A stretch of 22,004 bases of DNA from JANNMJ01 sp031397815 (GTDB lineage Bacteria > Bacteroidota > Bacteroidia > Cytophagales > Hymenobacteraceae): positions 1 through 22,004 of the forward strand of contig JANNMJ010000070.1 in the NCBI GenBank assembly GCA_031397815.1, written 5' to 3'. The notes below the pieces were generated by a model. That model was given only the letters and a program-made list of their open reading frames with translations, was not told the DNA's origin and did no database searches. A program made the position numbers and the translations under genes. Each line of letters starts with the position of its first letter. The stretch's first letter is position 1. Below are positions 16,323 to 22,004 of this stretch, piece after piece.

Positions 16323-16532
16323 ATAGCCGCTATGCGTCGAGTGATAGCGGCTATGGGTGGAGTGATAGCCGCTATGTGTCGAATGATAGCGGCTATGGGT
16401 GGAGTGATAGCGGCTATGGGTGGAGTGATAGCGGCTATGTGTGGAGCGATAGCGGCTATGGGTGGAGTGATAGCGGCTATGTGTGGAGCGATAGCGGCTA
16501 TGCGTCGAATGATAGCCGCTATGCGTCGATCC
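16323..16532. repeat. 21-bp palindromic minisatellite, ten units
   Basis: Ten cores ATAGCSGCTAT occur at exact 21-bp spacing from 16323 to 16512. Each is followed by a 10-nt linker of form GNGTSGARYG; the last linker is broken at GATCC. The core is an 11-bp palindrome except for its middle base, which is C in units 1, 3 and 10 and G in the others, so the middle base records orientation. The first unit extends to a 15-bp palindrome (16321-16335). Because 21 is a multiple of three, several frames stay open through the array on both strands. None has a convincing start or known family, so I treat it as non-coding. There are no unique spacers, so it is not a CRISPR array. Confidence 0.85.
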
Positions 16533-16552
16533 CCAACCACAATTCTACCGTT

Positions 16553-16649
16553 GTAGGGGCGCGGCCTTGTGCCCGCCCGCATGCGGTTATGAACGCCAAT
16601 CGCCGCCGAACCCAGCCACATGCGGGCGGGCACAAGGCCACGCCCCTAC
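16553..16649. repeat. 31-bp inverted repeat with 35-nt loop
   Basis: Bases 16553-16583 (beginning GTAGGGGCGCGGCCTTGTGC) match the reverse complement of 16619-16649 with one mismatch, which would still allow a G-U pair in RNA. The arms contain GCGGCCTTGTG and CCCGCCCGCATG blocks. The whole lies between the minisatellite and the 3' end of the minus-strand gene at 16659. No T-tract follows in either direction, so terminator function is uncertain; a pair of inserted dispersed repeats is an alternative. Confidence 0.85.
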
Positions 16650-16658
16650 GAACGTTTG

Positions 16659-17354
16659 CTATTCCCCCGAAGCCTCCCCCTCAGCAGGCGGCGGACTCGG
16701 GCGCCGAATAATCGGGCGCGGCCGAGCCGCAGGCTTGGGGGCCGGAACCACCGTCTCCGGTTGCTCAGCTGCGGCTTCAGGAGCCGCCTCAGCAGGAGCC
16801 GCAGGCACTTCCGAACCCGCCGCCGGACGACGAATCACCGGCCGGGGGCGCGCTGGCCGTGCGGTCGGGTTTTCATTCGACACGGTGGTGTTTTCATTCG
16901 ACACAGTGGTGTTTTCATTCGACACGGTCGTGTTTTCGTTCGACACGGTGGGGTTTGCATTCGACACGGTGGGGTTTCCGTTCGACACGGTGGGGTTTGC
17001 ATCCGACACGGTGGGGTTTGCATCCGACACGGTGGGGTTTGCGTCTGACACGGTGGGGTTTGCGTCTGACACGGTGGGGTTCGCGTCTGACACGGTCGGC
17101 CCCACGGGCCTTGCGCGGCGCCCGCTTGGCCTTGCCGGAACAGCCGCGCCTTCAACAGCGGGCGGCGGGGCGGGCGCTTCGGCGAGGTGGTAGCGGCGCC
17201 TTACATCATTGAGCACCATCTTGATTTGCAGCAGGAAGCTGTCGGGGTGCATTTGGGCGTACCAATCGGCCCACTGCGCGGCGCGGACCGGCTCAGCCGA
17301 CCGGAAGGCGTCTACATCGAGGCGACGGCGGCGCAGGAAATCATCGAATGTCAT
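16659..17354 (-). CDS. Small helical protein with heptapeptide repeat tail
   Basis: A 231-aa protein of unknown function. The first 55 residues or so are a compact, probably helical domain (TFDDFLRRRRLDVDAFRSAE, QWADWYAQMHPDSFLLQ, VLNDVRRRYHL) that resembles small uncharacterised proteins of Bacteroidota. A Pro/Ala-rich linker follows, then eleven copies of a seven-residue repeat (about 87-163; PTVSDAN grading into PTVSNEN and TTVSNEN). The C-terminal part is Pro/Ala/Glu-rich with two copies of ARPRP(I/V)IRRP. The frame is open up to 17540, but that extension is Arg/Pro-rich and contains the likely promoter at 17435-17461. The ATG at 17354, where the helical domain begins, is therefore preferred. 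The repeat tail is probably disordered. No signal peptide is visible. Confidence 0.7.
   Translation of the reverse strand: MTFDDFLRRRRLDVDAFRSAEPVRAAQWADWYAQMHPDSFLLQIKMVLNDVRRRYHLAEAPAPPPAVEGAAVPARPSGRRARPVGPTVSDANPTVSDANPTVSDANPTVSDANPTVSDANPTVSNGNPTVSNANPTVSNENTTVSNENTTVSNENTTVSNENPTARPARPRPVIRRPAAGSEVPAAPAEAAPEAAAEQPETVVPAPKPAARPRPIIRRPSPPPAEGEASGE
16866..17096 (-). repeat. In-gene 21-bp tandem repeat, eleven units
   Basis: Eleven 21-bp units encode the heptapeptide tail of the gene at 16659-17354. Plus-strand consensus is GACACGGTGGGGTTTGCATC with one further base. Units drift gradually: those nearest 17096 encode SDAN, those nearest 16866 encode SNEN with Pro replaced by Thr. Period and open frame are fixed, so copy number could change without disrupting the protein. 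Confidence 0.9.
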
Positions 17355-17434
17355 CCCAGAGAAGCGAGAAGCAAGGCGCGGAAGCCGGGGAGCGGCGCGG
17401 AGAAAATGCGGTGCCGAAGGGTCGGCGGGGCGCC

Positions 17435-17461
17435 CAAAACTACATCTTACGGGCGGGGCAA
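17435..17461 (-). promoter_or_regulatory. Candidate promoter of the repeat-tail gene
   Basis: Minus strand TTG (17461-17459), a 16-nt spacer and TAGTTTTG (17442-17435). The -7 element matches TAnnTTTG fully; the spacer is one base shorter than usual. It gives a leader of about 75 nt to the ATG at 17354. Confidence 0.45.
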
Positions 17462-17465
17462 TGCG

Positions 17466-17473
17466 TAGATTTG
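17466..17473 (+). promoter_or_regulatory. Candidate promoter -7 element of threonine dehydrogenase
   Basis: TAGATTTG matches TAnnTTTG fully. The upstream element at the expected distance is TTA (17447-17449) rather than TTG. It lies back to back with the minus-strand promoter at 17435-17461 and gives a leader of about 88 nt to the ATG at 17568. Confidence 0.42.
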
Positions 17474-17567
17474 TCGAGCACTTCCCCCTCTTACGGCGTC
17501 GGCGGCGATTGAGCACGTCGGGGTCGGGCCAATCATTCAATCCATTCCCTCTTCATTGCCTCTTGCC

Positions 17568-18590
17568 ATGGCCACACCTGCCACACCCGCGCCCACATCG
17601 CCGTCGCCAGCGTCATCACCGACGGCGGGCACTTATCGTCCGGAAACCGTTCTCGTGATCGGCGCCAGCGGCCAGCTCGGCTATGAGCTGACGCAAGCCC
17701 TGCGCGAGCGGTACGGCAATTCCCGCGTGGTGGCGGCCGACGTGCGCACGCCGCGCCAGCTCGATCTGGTGCAGGACGGGCCGTTCGAGACGCTCGACGT
17801 CCTCGACCGCGACGGCATTGCGCGGGTGATGCAGCAGTACCGCTTCACGCAGATTTACCACTTGGCGGCGATTCTGTCGGCCGTCGGCGAAGCGAAGCCG
17901 CATTTGGCGTGGGACCTCAACATGAACGGCCTCCTCAACGTGTTGGAAGCGGCGAAGGAGTACAAAGTGGGCCGGGTGTATTGGCCGAGCAGCATCGCGG
18001 TTTTCGGGCCGGGCACCCCGCGCGATTTCACCCCGCAAGACACCATCATGGACCCTAATACGGTCTACGGCTTCTCGAAGCTCGCCGGGGAGCGGTGGTG
18101 CGATTACTATTTCCGGCGTTGGCAGGTCGATGTACGCTCGCTGCGCTACCCCGGTCTCATCGGGTACAAAACCCTCCCCGGCGGCGGCACCACCGATTAC
18201 GCCGTCGATATCTACCACAAGGCCGTGGCCGGTGAGCCGTTCAGCTGCTTCCTCCAAACCGGCACCACCCTGCCGATGATGTACATGCCGGACGCCATCC
18301 GCGCAACGCTCGAAATCATGCACGCCGACGCGGACCGTCTCACGGTGCGCTCGTCGTACAACCTCGCGGGGATGAGCTTCGCGCCGGAAGAAATCGCCGC
18401 CGCCATCCAAGTGCATCGCCCCGATTTCCGCATCACCTACGCCCCCGACCCCACCCGGCAAGCCATCGCCGAGTCGTGGCCGCGCTCTATTGATGACGCC
18501 ATCGCCCGTCGCGATTGGGGCTGGCAGCCCGAGTACGACCTCGCCCGCATGACCACGGATATGCTGGCGAATCTGCCCGCACTGGTCTGA
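17568..18590 (+). CDS. tdh: L-threonine 3-dehydrogenase (SDR type)
   Basis: This cytoplasmic NAD-dependent enzyme oxidises L-threonine to 2-amino-3-ketobutyrate, the first step of threonine breakdown to glycine and acetyl-CoA. It belongs to the extended short-chain dehydrogenase (UDP-galactose epimerase-like) form, not the zinc-dependent one. With the ATG at 17568 (340 aa), the nucleotide-binding motif GASGQLG lies at 32-38, the catalytic Ser in WPSSIAVFGP near 142 and the YxxxK pair at Y167/K171 (YGFSK). TTDYAVDIYHKA and TTLPMMYMPDAIRATLEIM are characteristic of the threonine dehydrogenase group. The frame extends to a TTG at 17556, but the ATG is more likely. The first 20 or so residues are a Pro/Thr/Ser-rich extension before the Rossmann fold. 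The partner ligase (kbl) is not in the window. Confidence 0.88.
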   Translation: MATPATPAPTSPSPASSPTAGTYRPETVLVIGASGQLGYELTQALRERYGNSRVVAADVRTPRQLDLVQDGPFETLDVLDRDGIARVMQQYRFTQIYHLAAILSAVGEAKPHLAWDLNMNGLLNVLEAAKEYKVGRVYWPSSIAVFGPGTPRDFTPQDTIMDPNTVYGFSKLAGERWCDYYFRRWQVDVRSLRYPGLIGYKTLPGGGTTDYAVDIYHKAVAGEPFSCFLQTGTTLPMMYMPDAIRATLEIMHADADRLTVRSSYNLAGMSFAPEEIAAAIQVHRPDFRITYAPDPTRQAIAESWPRSIDDAIARRDWGWQPEYDLARMTTDMLANLPALV

Positions 18591-18758
18591 GGGGAGATGT
18601 GAGGGAGATGTGGAAAAAGATGTGGAGATGTGAACAGAAGATGTGTAGATGTGAAATGATGTGAAATGATGCGGTTACAAAAATCCTTCGTACACATCCC
18701 CGCTCCACATCGTACTCATCTCCACATCCTCACATCTCCCACATCCTCACATCTCCCC
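18591..18758. repeat. GATGTG-rich inverted and tandem repeat
   Basis: The left half (18591-18665) carries about seven GATGTG motifs on the plus strand. The right half (18694-18758) carries them on the minus strand. GGGGAGATGTGAGG (18591-18604) is the exact reverse complement of 18745-18758. On the right, a 17-bp unit ACATCCTCACATCTCCC occurs twice in tandem (18724-18740, 18741-18757). The plus strand is thus purine-rich and then pyrimidine-rich, and can fold into a long imperfect hairpin that starts at the stop codon of threonine dehydrogenase and ends 4 nt before the DUF3891 start codon. Confidence 0.8.
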
Positions 18759-18762
18759 CCAA

Positions 18763-19536
18763 ATGATTGTCAACCTTCAGCCCACCGGTTGGGAGTGCAT
18801 CTACCAGCAGGCGCACGCGTTGCTGGCGGCGCAAATCGGCGCGCATTGGCACCCTGAGCAGCGGCCCGCGCCGGAGCGGTGGGTCGAAACGCTCGCCGCC
18901 CTCGCGCAGCACGACGACGGGCAAGACCCGTGGACCGGCGCGCAAGGCCTGACGCCCGCCGGAGCGCCCGCACCGTTCAAGCTCGTGCCGTTTTCCTTGA
19001 CCCAAGCGCAGCGCGTGAATGCTCAGGCGCGGTTCCAAGGGCGGTGGCGGTGGCTGCTGACGTCGATGCACCTCAGCAATCTGTATGAGCCGCTGCGCGG
19101 GAAGCACGGCGCCGAGACGGATGCGTTTCTCGACGAGCAGCACCGGATTCAGGAGACGTGTCGGAAGGGGTTGAAAACGACCAAAAAGACCGCCCAAGCC
19201 GCCTACGACTTCTTGCAGCTCTGCGACCGTTTCTCGCTGATTCTGTGTCTAGGGGAGCTGCCGGACGATGAACGCCGCCTCGAAATCGGCCCCGGTCCGG
19301 ATGGGCGCACTTACCACTGCTACCGTCCCGGCGTCGGCGCGGGCGGCGATTTGACCGCTTCCGACGCGCCGATTCCCGTCGTAATCGAGCCGTGGCCGTT
19401 TGCGGAAAAGGAGTTTGAGGTGAGTGTGGAGACCTCCATCCTCACGCAGCTGGTTTTCAAAGACGATGCGGAATTGGCGGAAGCCATGCGTACCGCGAAG
19501 GTTGAGGAGCGGCGGTGGCGCTTGACTAATTCGTAA
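18763..19536 (+). CDS. DUF3891 family protein
   Basis: A 257-aa, probably cytoplasmic protein of the DUF3891 family, whose function is unknown. Recognisable parts are the N-terminal GWECIYQQAHALLAAQIGAHW, the SLTQAQRVNAQARFQGRWRWLLTSMHLSNLYEP stretch, the KKTAQAAYDFLQLCDRFSLILCLGELP helix and the C-terminal beta-rich part ending EERRWRLTNS. His and Cys/Asp residues in HLSNLY and LCDRFSL are the best candidates for an active or metal site, but this is a guess from position. No signal peptide or membrane helix is present. The start ATG follows a C-tract with no Shine-Dalgarno-like sequence. The next gene starts 6 nt after its stop, which suggests shared transcription with the DUF4403 lipoprotein. 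Confidence 0.8.
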   Translation: MIVNLQPTGWECIYQQAHALLAAQIGAHWHPEQRPAPERWVETLAALAQHDDGQDPWTGAQGLTPAGAPAPFKLVPFSLTQAQRVNAQARFQGRWRWLLTSMHLSNLYEPLRGKHGAETDAFLDEQHRIQETCRKGLKTTKKTAQAAYDFLQLCDRFSLILCLGELPDDERRLEIGPGPDGRTYHCYRPGVGAGGDLTASDAPIPVVIEPWPFAEKEFEVSVETSILTQLVFKDDAELAEAMRTAKVEERRWRLTNS

Positions 19537-19542
19537 TCATTC

Positions 19543-20985
19543 GTGGGTAAATTTCTGAAATTCGTGGGAGCCTTCGGGGCAGCGGTTCTACTCGCCGGCT
19601 GCCAGCAGACAACCGAGCTTGCCACGACCGCCCCGACGCCGGAAACGTCCATCGCGCCGCAGCTCGAACGGCAGCTTTCGACGTTGAGCGTCCCCATCAC
19701 CGTCCCCATTCAAGCCCTTACCGACCGCCTGAACCGCGAGCTGACCGGCGAGCTGTACCGCGACGATAACCTCGAAGGCGATAACGTGGCGGTGACCGTG
19801 TTGAAAGCCGCGCCGCTCCAGCTAACCGGCGCCGACGACCGCATCAGTCTGCGCCTGCCGCTTCATATCAAGGCGAAAGGGCGGTGGCTGTGGGAGCCGT
19901 GCAAGGTGTGTCCGAAGGTGGATAAGGTTGAGGAGACGGAGTTCGATTTGGTCGCGAAGACGATTAGCCGCGTCAAGCTTGGCGAGGACTATCGGCTGTT
20001 GTCTACTTCGGAAGTTGATTTTGAATGGGGCGAGCAACGGCCGGAAATCAAGCTCGGGCCGATTACCATCGGGCTGGCGCGTTTCGTGGAACCGGTTTTA
20101 CGTCGAAGGCTGACCGAAATCGCCACCCGCCTCGACCACGAGCTGGCCGACCGGCTCAGTCTGAAACCGCCTTTGCTCCGCGCCTGGACGCAGGTGCAGC
20201 AACCCGTGCTCCTCGATGCCCGCTCGCAGACGTGGCTCGTGATTAGCCCGCAGGCGCTGCGCGTTTCTCCGTTGCGGGCGCAAGACGGGCAATTGTTTCT
20301 GCGCGTCGGCCTGACGTCATTCCTCGAAACGCAGCTGGGGCCGAAGCCGAAAGTGGTGGTGAACCGCACCCTCCCCGCCCTCGTCACCGACGGCCGCCTC
20401 TCCGACGATGCGCAGATTACCGTAGCCGGGGAAGTGCCTTATGCCGAAGCCACCCGCCTCGCCCGCGCCGAGCTGACGGGCAAAACCTTCACCTTCAACA
20501 AAGAAGACCAGCTCACCGTGAACGACGTGAACGTGGCCGGCGCCGGGCAAAAGCTCGTGCTGATGCTCGACGTGAACGGCCAGACCCACGCAGGTTTCTT
20601 CACGAAGAAGCTCGTCGGCAAAGTCTATCTAAAAGCCACGCCCTACTACGACGCCGCCACCCAAACCATCCGCCTCCGCGACGCCGATTTCACCCTCGAC
20701 ACCCGCGACCGCCTCCTCAAAGCCGCCGATTGGCTCCTCCACGGCAACCTCCGCCAACGGCTGGAGCAGCAGGTGAGCTTCCCCGTGAAAGGGCAGCTCG
20801 AACAAGCCCGCACCCTCATCCAAGGCTTCCTCGACAAGCCCGCGCCCGGCGCCCTGCCGCCCGGTCTGCGCCTCGGCGGCCGTCTCACCACCTTCGAGCC
20901 GGGCGCCCTCTACCTCACCGAAAAGTCGATTCGGGCGACGCTCATCGCCAAAGGCGCCGTGCAGCTGACGGTGGATGCGCTGTAG
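19543..20985 (+). CDS. DUF4403 family lipoprotein
   Basis: A 480-aa exported lipoprotein. The start is a GTG at 19543, followed by a lipoprotein signal peptide with lipobox LLAGC, so C20 would be lipidated. The mature part begins with a short Thr/Pro-rich linker, then SVPITVPIQALTDRLNREL, which matches the start of the DUF4403 domain. The domain continues to the C-terminus (PLHIKAKGRWLW, VEPVLRRRLTEIATRLDHELADRL, WLVISPQALRVSPL, KLVGKVYLKATPYYD). The paired amphipathic helices and beta-rich repeats suggest a two-lobed envelope protein, possibly lipid-binding, but that is inference. It is located in the periplasm, anchored to a membrane. The upstream DUF3891 gene ends 6 nt earlier, so translation may be coupled; no strong start signal is present. 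Confidence 0.85.
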   Translation: MGKFLKFVGAFGAAVLLAGCQQTTELATTAPTPETSIAPQLERQLSTLSVPITVPIQALTDRLNRELTGELYRDDNLEGDNVAVTVLKAAPLQLTGADDRISLRLPLHIKAKGRWLWEPCKVCPKVDKVEETEFDLVAKTISRVKLGEDYRLLSTSEVDFEWGEQRPEIKLGPITIGLARFVEPVLRRRLTEIATRLDHELADRLSLKPPLLRAWTQVQQPVLLDARSQTWLVISPQALRVSPLRAQDGQLFLRVGLTSFLETQLGPKPKVVVNRTLPALVTDGRLSDDAQITVAGEVPYAEATRLARAELTGKTFTFNKEDQLTVNDVNVAGAGQKLVLMLDVNGQTHAGFFTKKLVGKVYLKATPYYDAATQTIRLRDADFTLDTRDRLLKAADWLLHGNLRQRLEQQVSFPVKGQLEQARTLIQGFLDKPAPGALPPGLRLGGRLTTFEPGALYLTEKSIRATLIAKGAVQLTVDAL

Positions 20986-21057
20986 TGCGCTCTAGGGCGT
21001 TCGTGTGCCGAACTTGCCGACTCCAAGCCAGCACCTCCTGCAACTCCTGCCGCGCTT

Positions 21058-21927
21058 ATGCACCTCCTCTTCCTCGTCGTCGGGCCGAATGCCAATCTGC
21101 ACGCGCAAGCGGCGTTTTCCATCCTGACGTTCCTCGCCGGTGAGCCGCGCCCAAAAGGCATCCACGTCTTCACCGACGCGCCGGAGTTTTACCGCCACCT
21201 CGCGCCATACGTTCGCACCGAAACCCTCACAGCGCCACAGATTCAGGAGTGGCGCGGGGAGTATGATTTCTTCTGGCGAATCAAAATCAAGGCGCTCCAG
21301 AAGCTCCAAGAACAGCTCCCCACCGAATCCATCGTTTACCTCGATACCGATACGCTGCTCTTCGGCGCCGCCCAGCCGCTCCACGCCGCGCTGGCGTCCG
21401 GCACGGGCCTGATGCACTTAGCCGAAGGCCCGCTCGCGACGGCGCGTGGCAAAACTGAGCGCGTGATGTGGCGCCAAATGCAGGGCAAAACCTTCGCGGG
21501 CCTCACCATCCGCCCCGAGCATCAGATGTGGAACGCGGGCGTAGTAGGAGTGCCCGCCGCCCACGCTGCAACCGCCCTAACCCTCGCCCTCGCCCTCTGC
21601 GACGACCTCTGCCGCCAAGGCATCACGCCGCGACTGATTGAGCAGTTTTCGCTGTCAGTAGCCCTCCACGAAACGGCCGGTCTGCATCCCGCCTCCGCCA
21701 GCGTGGGGCATTATTGGTCGAACAAAGAAGAATGGCAGCGCCGCCTAACCCTCTTCCTAACCGAAAACCATCTGCGCGGCCGCTCCCTCGAAGAAGAGAT
21801 TACCGCCACTCGCGCCTTTAATTTCCAAGAAGTGCCGCTGCACAAGCACATCAAAAACACCCGCCGCCGATTGGAGCGCGCGTTGGCGAGCTGGATGCCC
21901 GCACGAGATACGTTTTTGGGGGAGTGA
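21058..21927 (+). CDS. GT-A-type glycosyltransferase-like protein
   Basis: A 289-aa cytoplasmic protein that looks like a nucleotide-sugar glycosyltransferase of the GT-A fold. The N-terminal beta-strand MHLLFLVVGP is followed by HVFTD (36-40), then the metal-binding DxD motif in VYLDTDTLLF (D96-T97-D98). MWNAGVVGVP (N159-A160-G161) matches the asparagine-rich turn seen after the acceptor site in GT8-like enzymes, and LIEQFSLSVAL (E195/Q196) resembles their late conserved block. The C-terminal segment is Arg/Lys-rich and helical. Donor and acceptor sugars cannot be told. The ATG is 72 nt after the DUF4403 stop, so it may be the last gene of the same transcript. No other polysaccharide genes are visible nearby. 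Confidence 0.72.
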   Translation: MHLLFLVVGPNANLHAQAAFSILTFLAGEPRPKGIHVFTDAPEFYRHLAPYVRTETLTAPQIQEWRGEYDFFWRIKIKALQKLQEQLPTESIVYLDTDTLLFGAAQPLHAALASGTGLMHLAEGPLATARGKTERVMWRQMQGKTFAGLTIRPEHQMWNAGVVGVPAAHAATALTLALALCDDLCRQGITPRLIEQFSLSVALHETAGLHPASASVGHYWSNKEEWQRRLTLFLTENHLRGRSLEEEITATRAFNFQEVPLHKHIKNTRRRLERALASWMPARDTFLGE

Positions 21928-21987
21928 GGGGGGGGAAGAAGGATAGGGTCGTGATTTTAGAGCTAATAATGAGATTTCTCTGACTCG

Positions 21988-22004
21988 TATAGCCCCGTTA
22001 GGGG
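21988..22004 (+). repeat. REP-like hairpin, cut by the window end
   Basis: TATAGCCCCGTTAGGGG repeats the core of the elements at 13772 and 13825, with the same GTTA loop, and lies 60 nt after the glycosyltransferase stop codon. The right arm continues beyond the window. Confidence 0.65.

Noticed and set aside
16323..16532. CRISPR array
   Set aside because: The units are contiguous 21-bp repeats with no unique spacers, and no cas genes are present.
16319..16711. Protein with SDSGYGW repeats on the plus strand
   Set aside because: It starts at TTG, has no recognisable family, and every frame through a 21-bp stop-free repeat stays open on both strands, so openness is no evidence of coding.
17355..17540. 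N-terminal extension of the repeat-tail protein
   Set aside because: The extension is Arg/Pro-rich low complexity and includes a perfect promoter element; the helical domain begins at the ATG at 17354.
1..22004. tRNA, rRNA, prophage, defence or secretion-machinery genes
   Set aside because: No cloverleaf, rRNA block, phage structural gene, nuclease/methylase pair or T9SS machinery component was recognised in either strand.

Overview
The window looks like a chromosomal segment of a high-GC member of the Bacteroidota, most likely a Hymenobacter-like cytophagal bacterium. The evidence is two giant secreted proteins with type IX secretion (T9SS) C-terminal signals, GEVED and Ig-like modules, promoters of the Bacteroidota type (TAnnTTTG), weak or absent Shine-Dalgarno sites, and families such as DUF3891 and DUF4403. 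The genus is an inference; the phylum is well supported.

Layout. 1-828: a complete IS5-family insertion sequence with 17-19 bp inverted ends and a transposase split by an A AAA AAG -1 frameshift site, abutting a Rho-independent terminator (829-869). 981-1808: a histidine-kinase remnant that keeps its signal peptide and ATPase domain but has lost the sensor, membrane and phospho-acceptor parts. 2006-6952 and 7488-12812: two very large T9SS cargo proteins with collinear C-terminal Ig-like arrays, each followed by a strong terminator. Between them lies an inverted pair of hairpin cassettes (7172-7381). 13099-13743: a zinc-ribbon protein. 13772-13952: four REP-like hairpins between convergent genes. 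13990-15696 (minus): a secreted M28-family metallopeptidase. 15909-16304: a DUF1801 protein. 16323-16649: a 21-bp palindromic minisatellite and a 31-bp inverted repeat. 16659-17354 (minus): a small protein carrying its own 21-bp coding tandem repeat. 17568-18590: L-threonine 3-dehydrogenase. 18591-18758: a GATGTG-rich inverted and tandem repeat. 18763-21927: DUF3891, a DUF4403 lipoprotein and a GT-A-like glycosyltransferase on one strand.

How the genes relate. The two T9SS proteins are paralogous cell-surface or secreted adhesin-like proteins. The M28 peptidase and the DUF4403 lipoprotein are also exported. Threonine dehydrogenase is a metabolic enzyme with no evident link to its neighbours. 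DUF3891 and DUF4403 are 6 nt apart and probably co-transcribed. I see no phage, defence island, CRISPR array, tRNA or rRNA.

The unusual content is the density and variety of structured repeats between genes. At least two hairpin families show paired, stem-preserving base changes between copies inside this window. That suggests the folded structure, not only the sequence, has been kept. No complete novel system can be claimed from the sequence alone.
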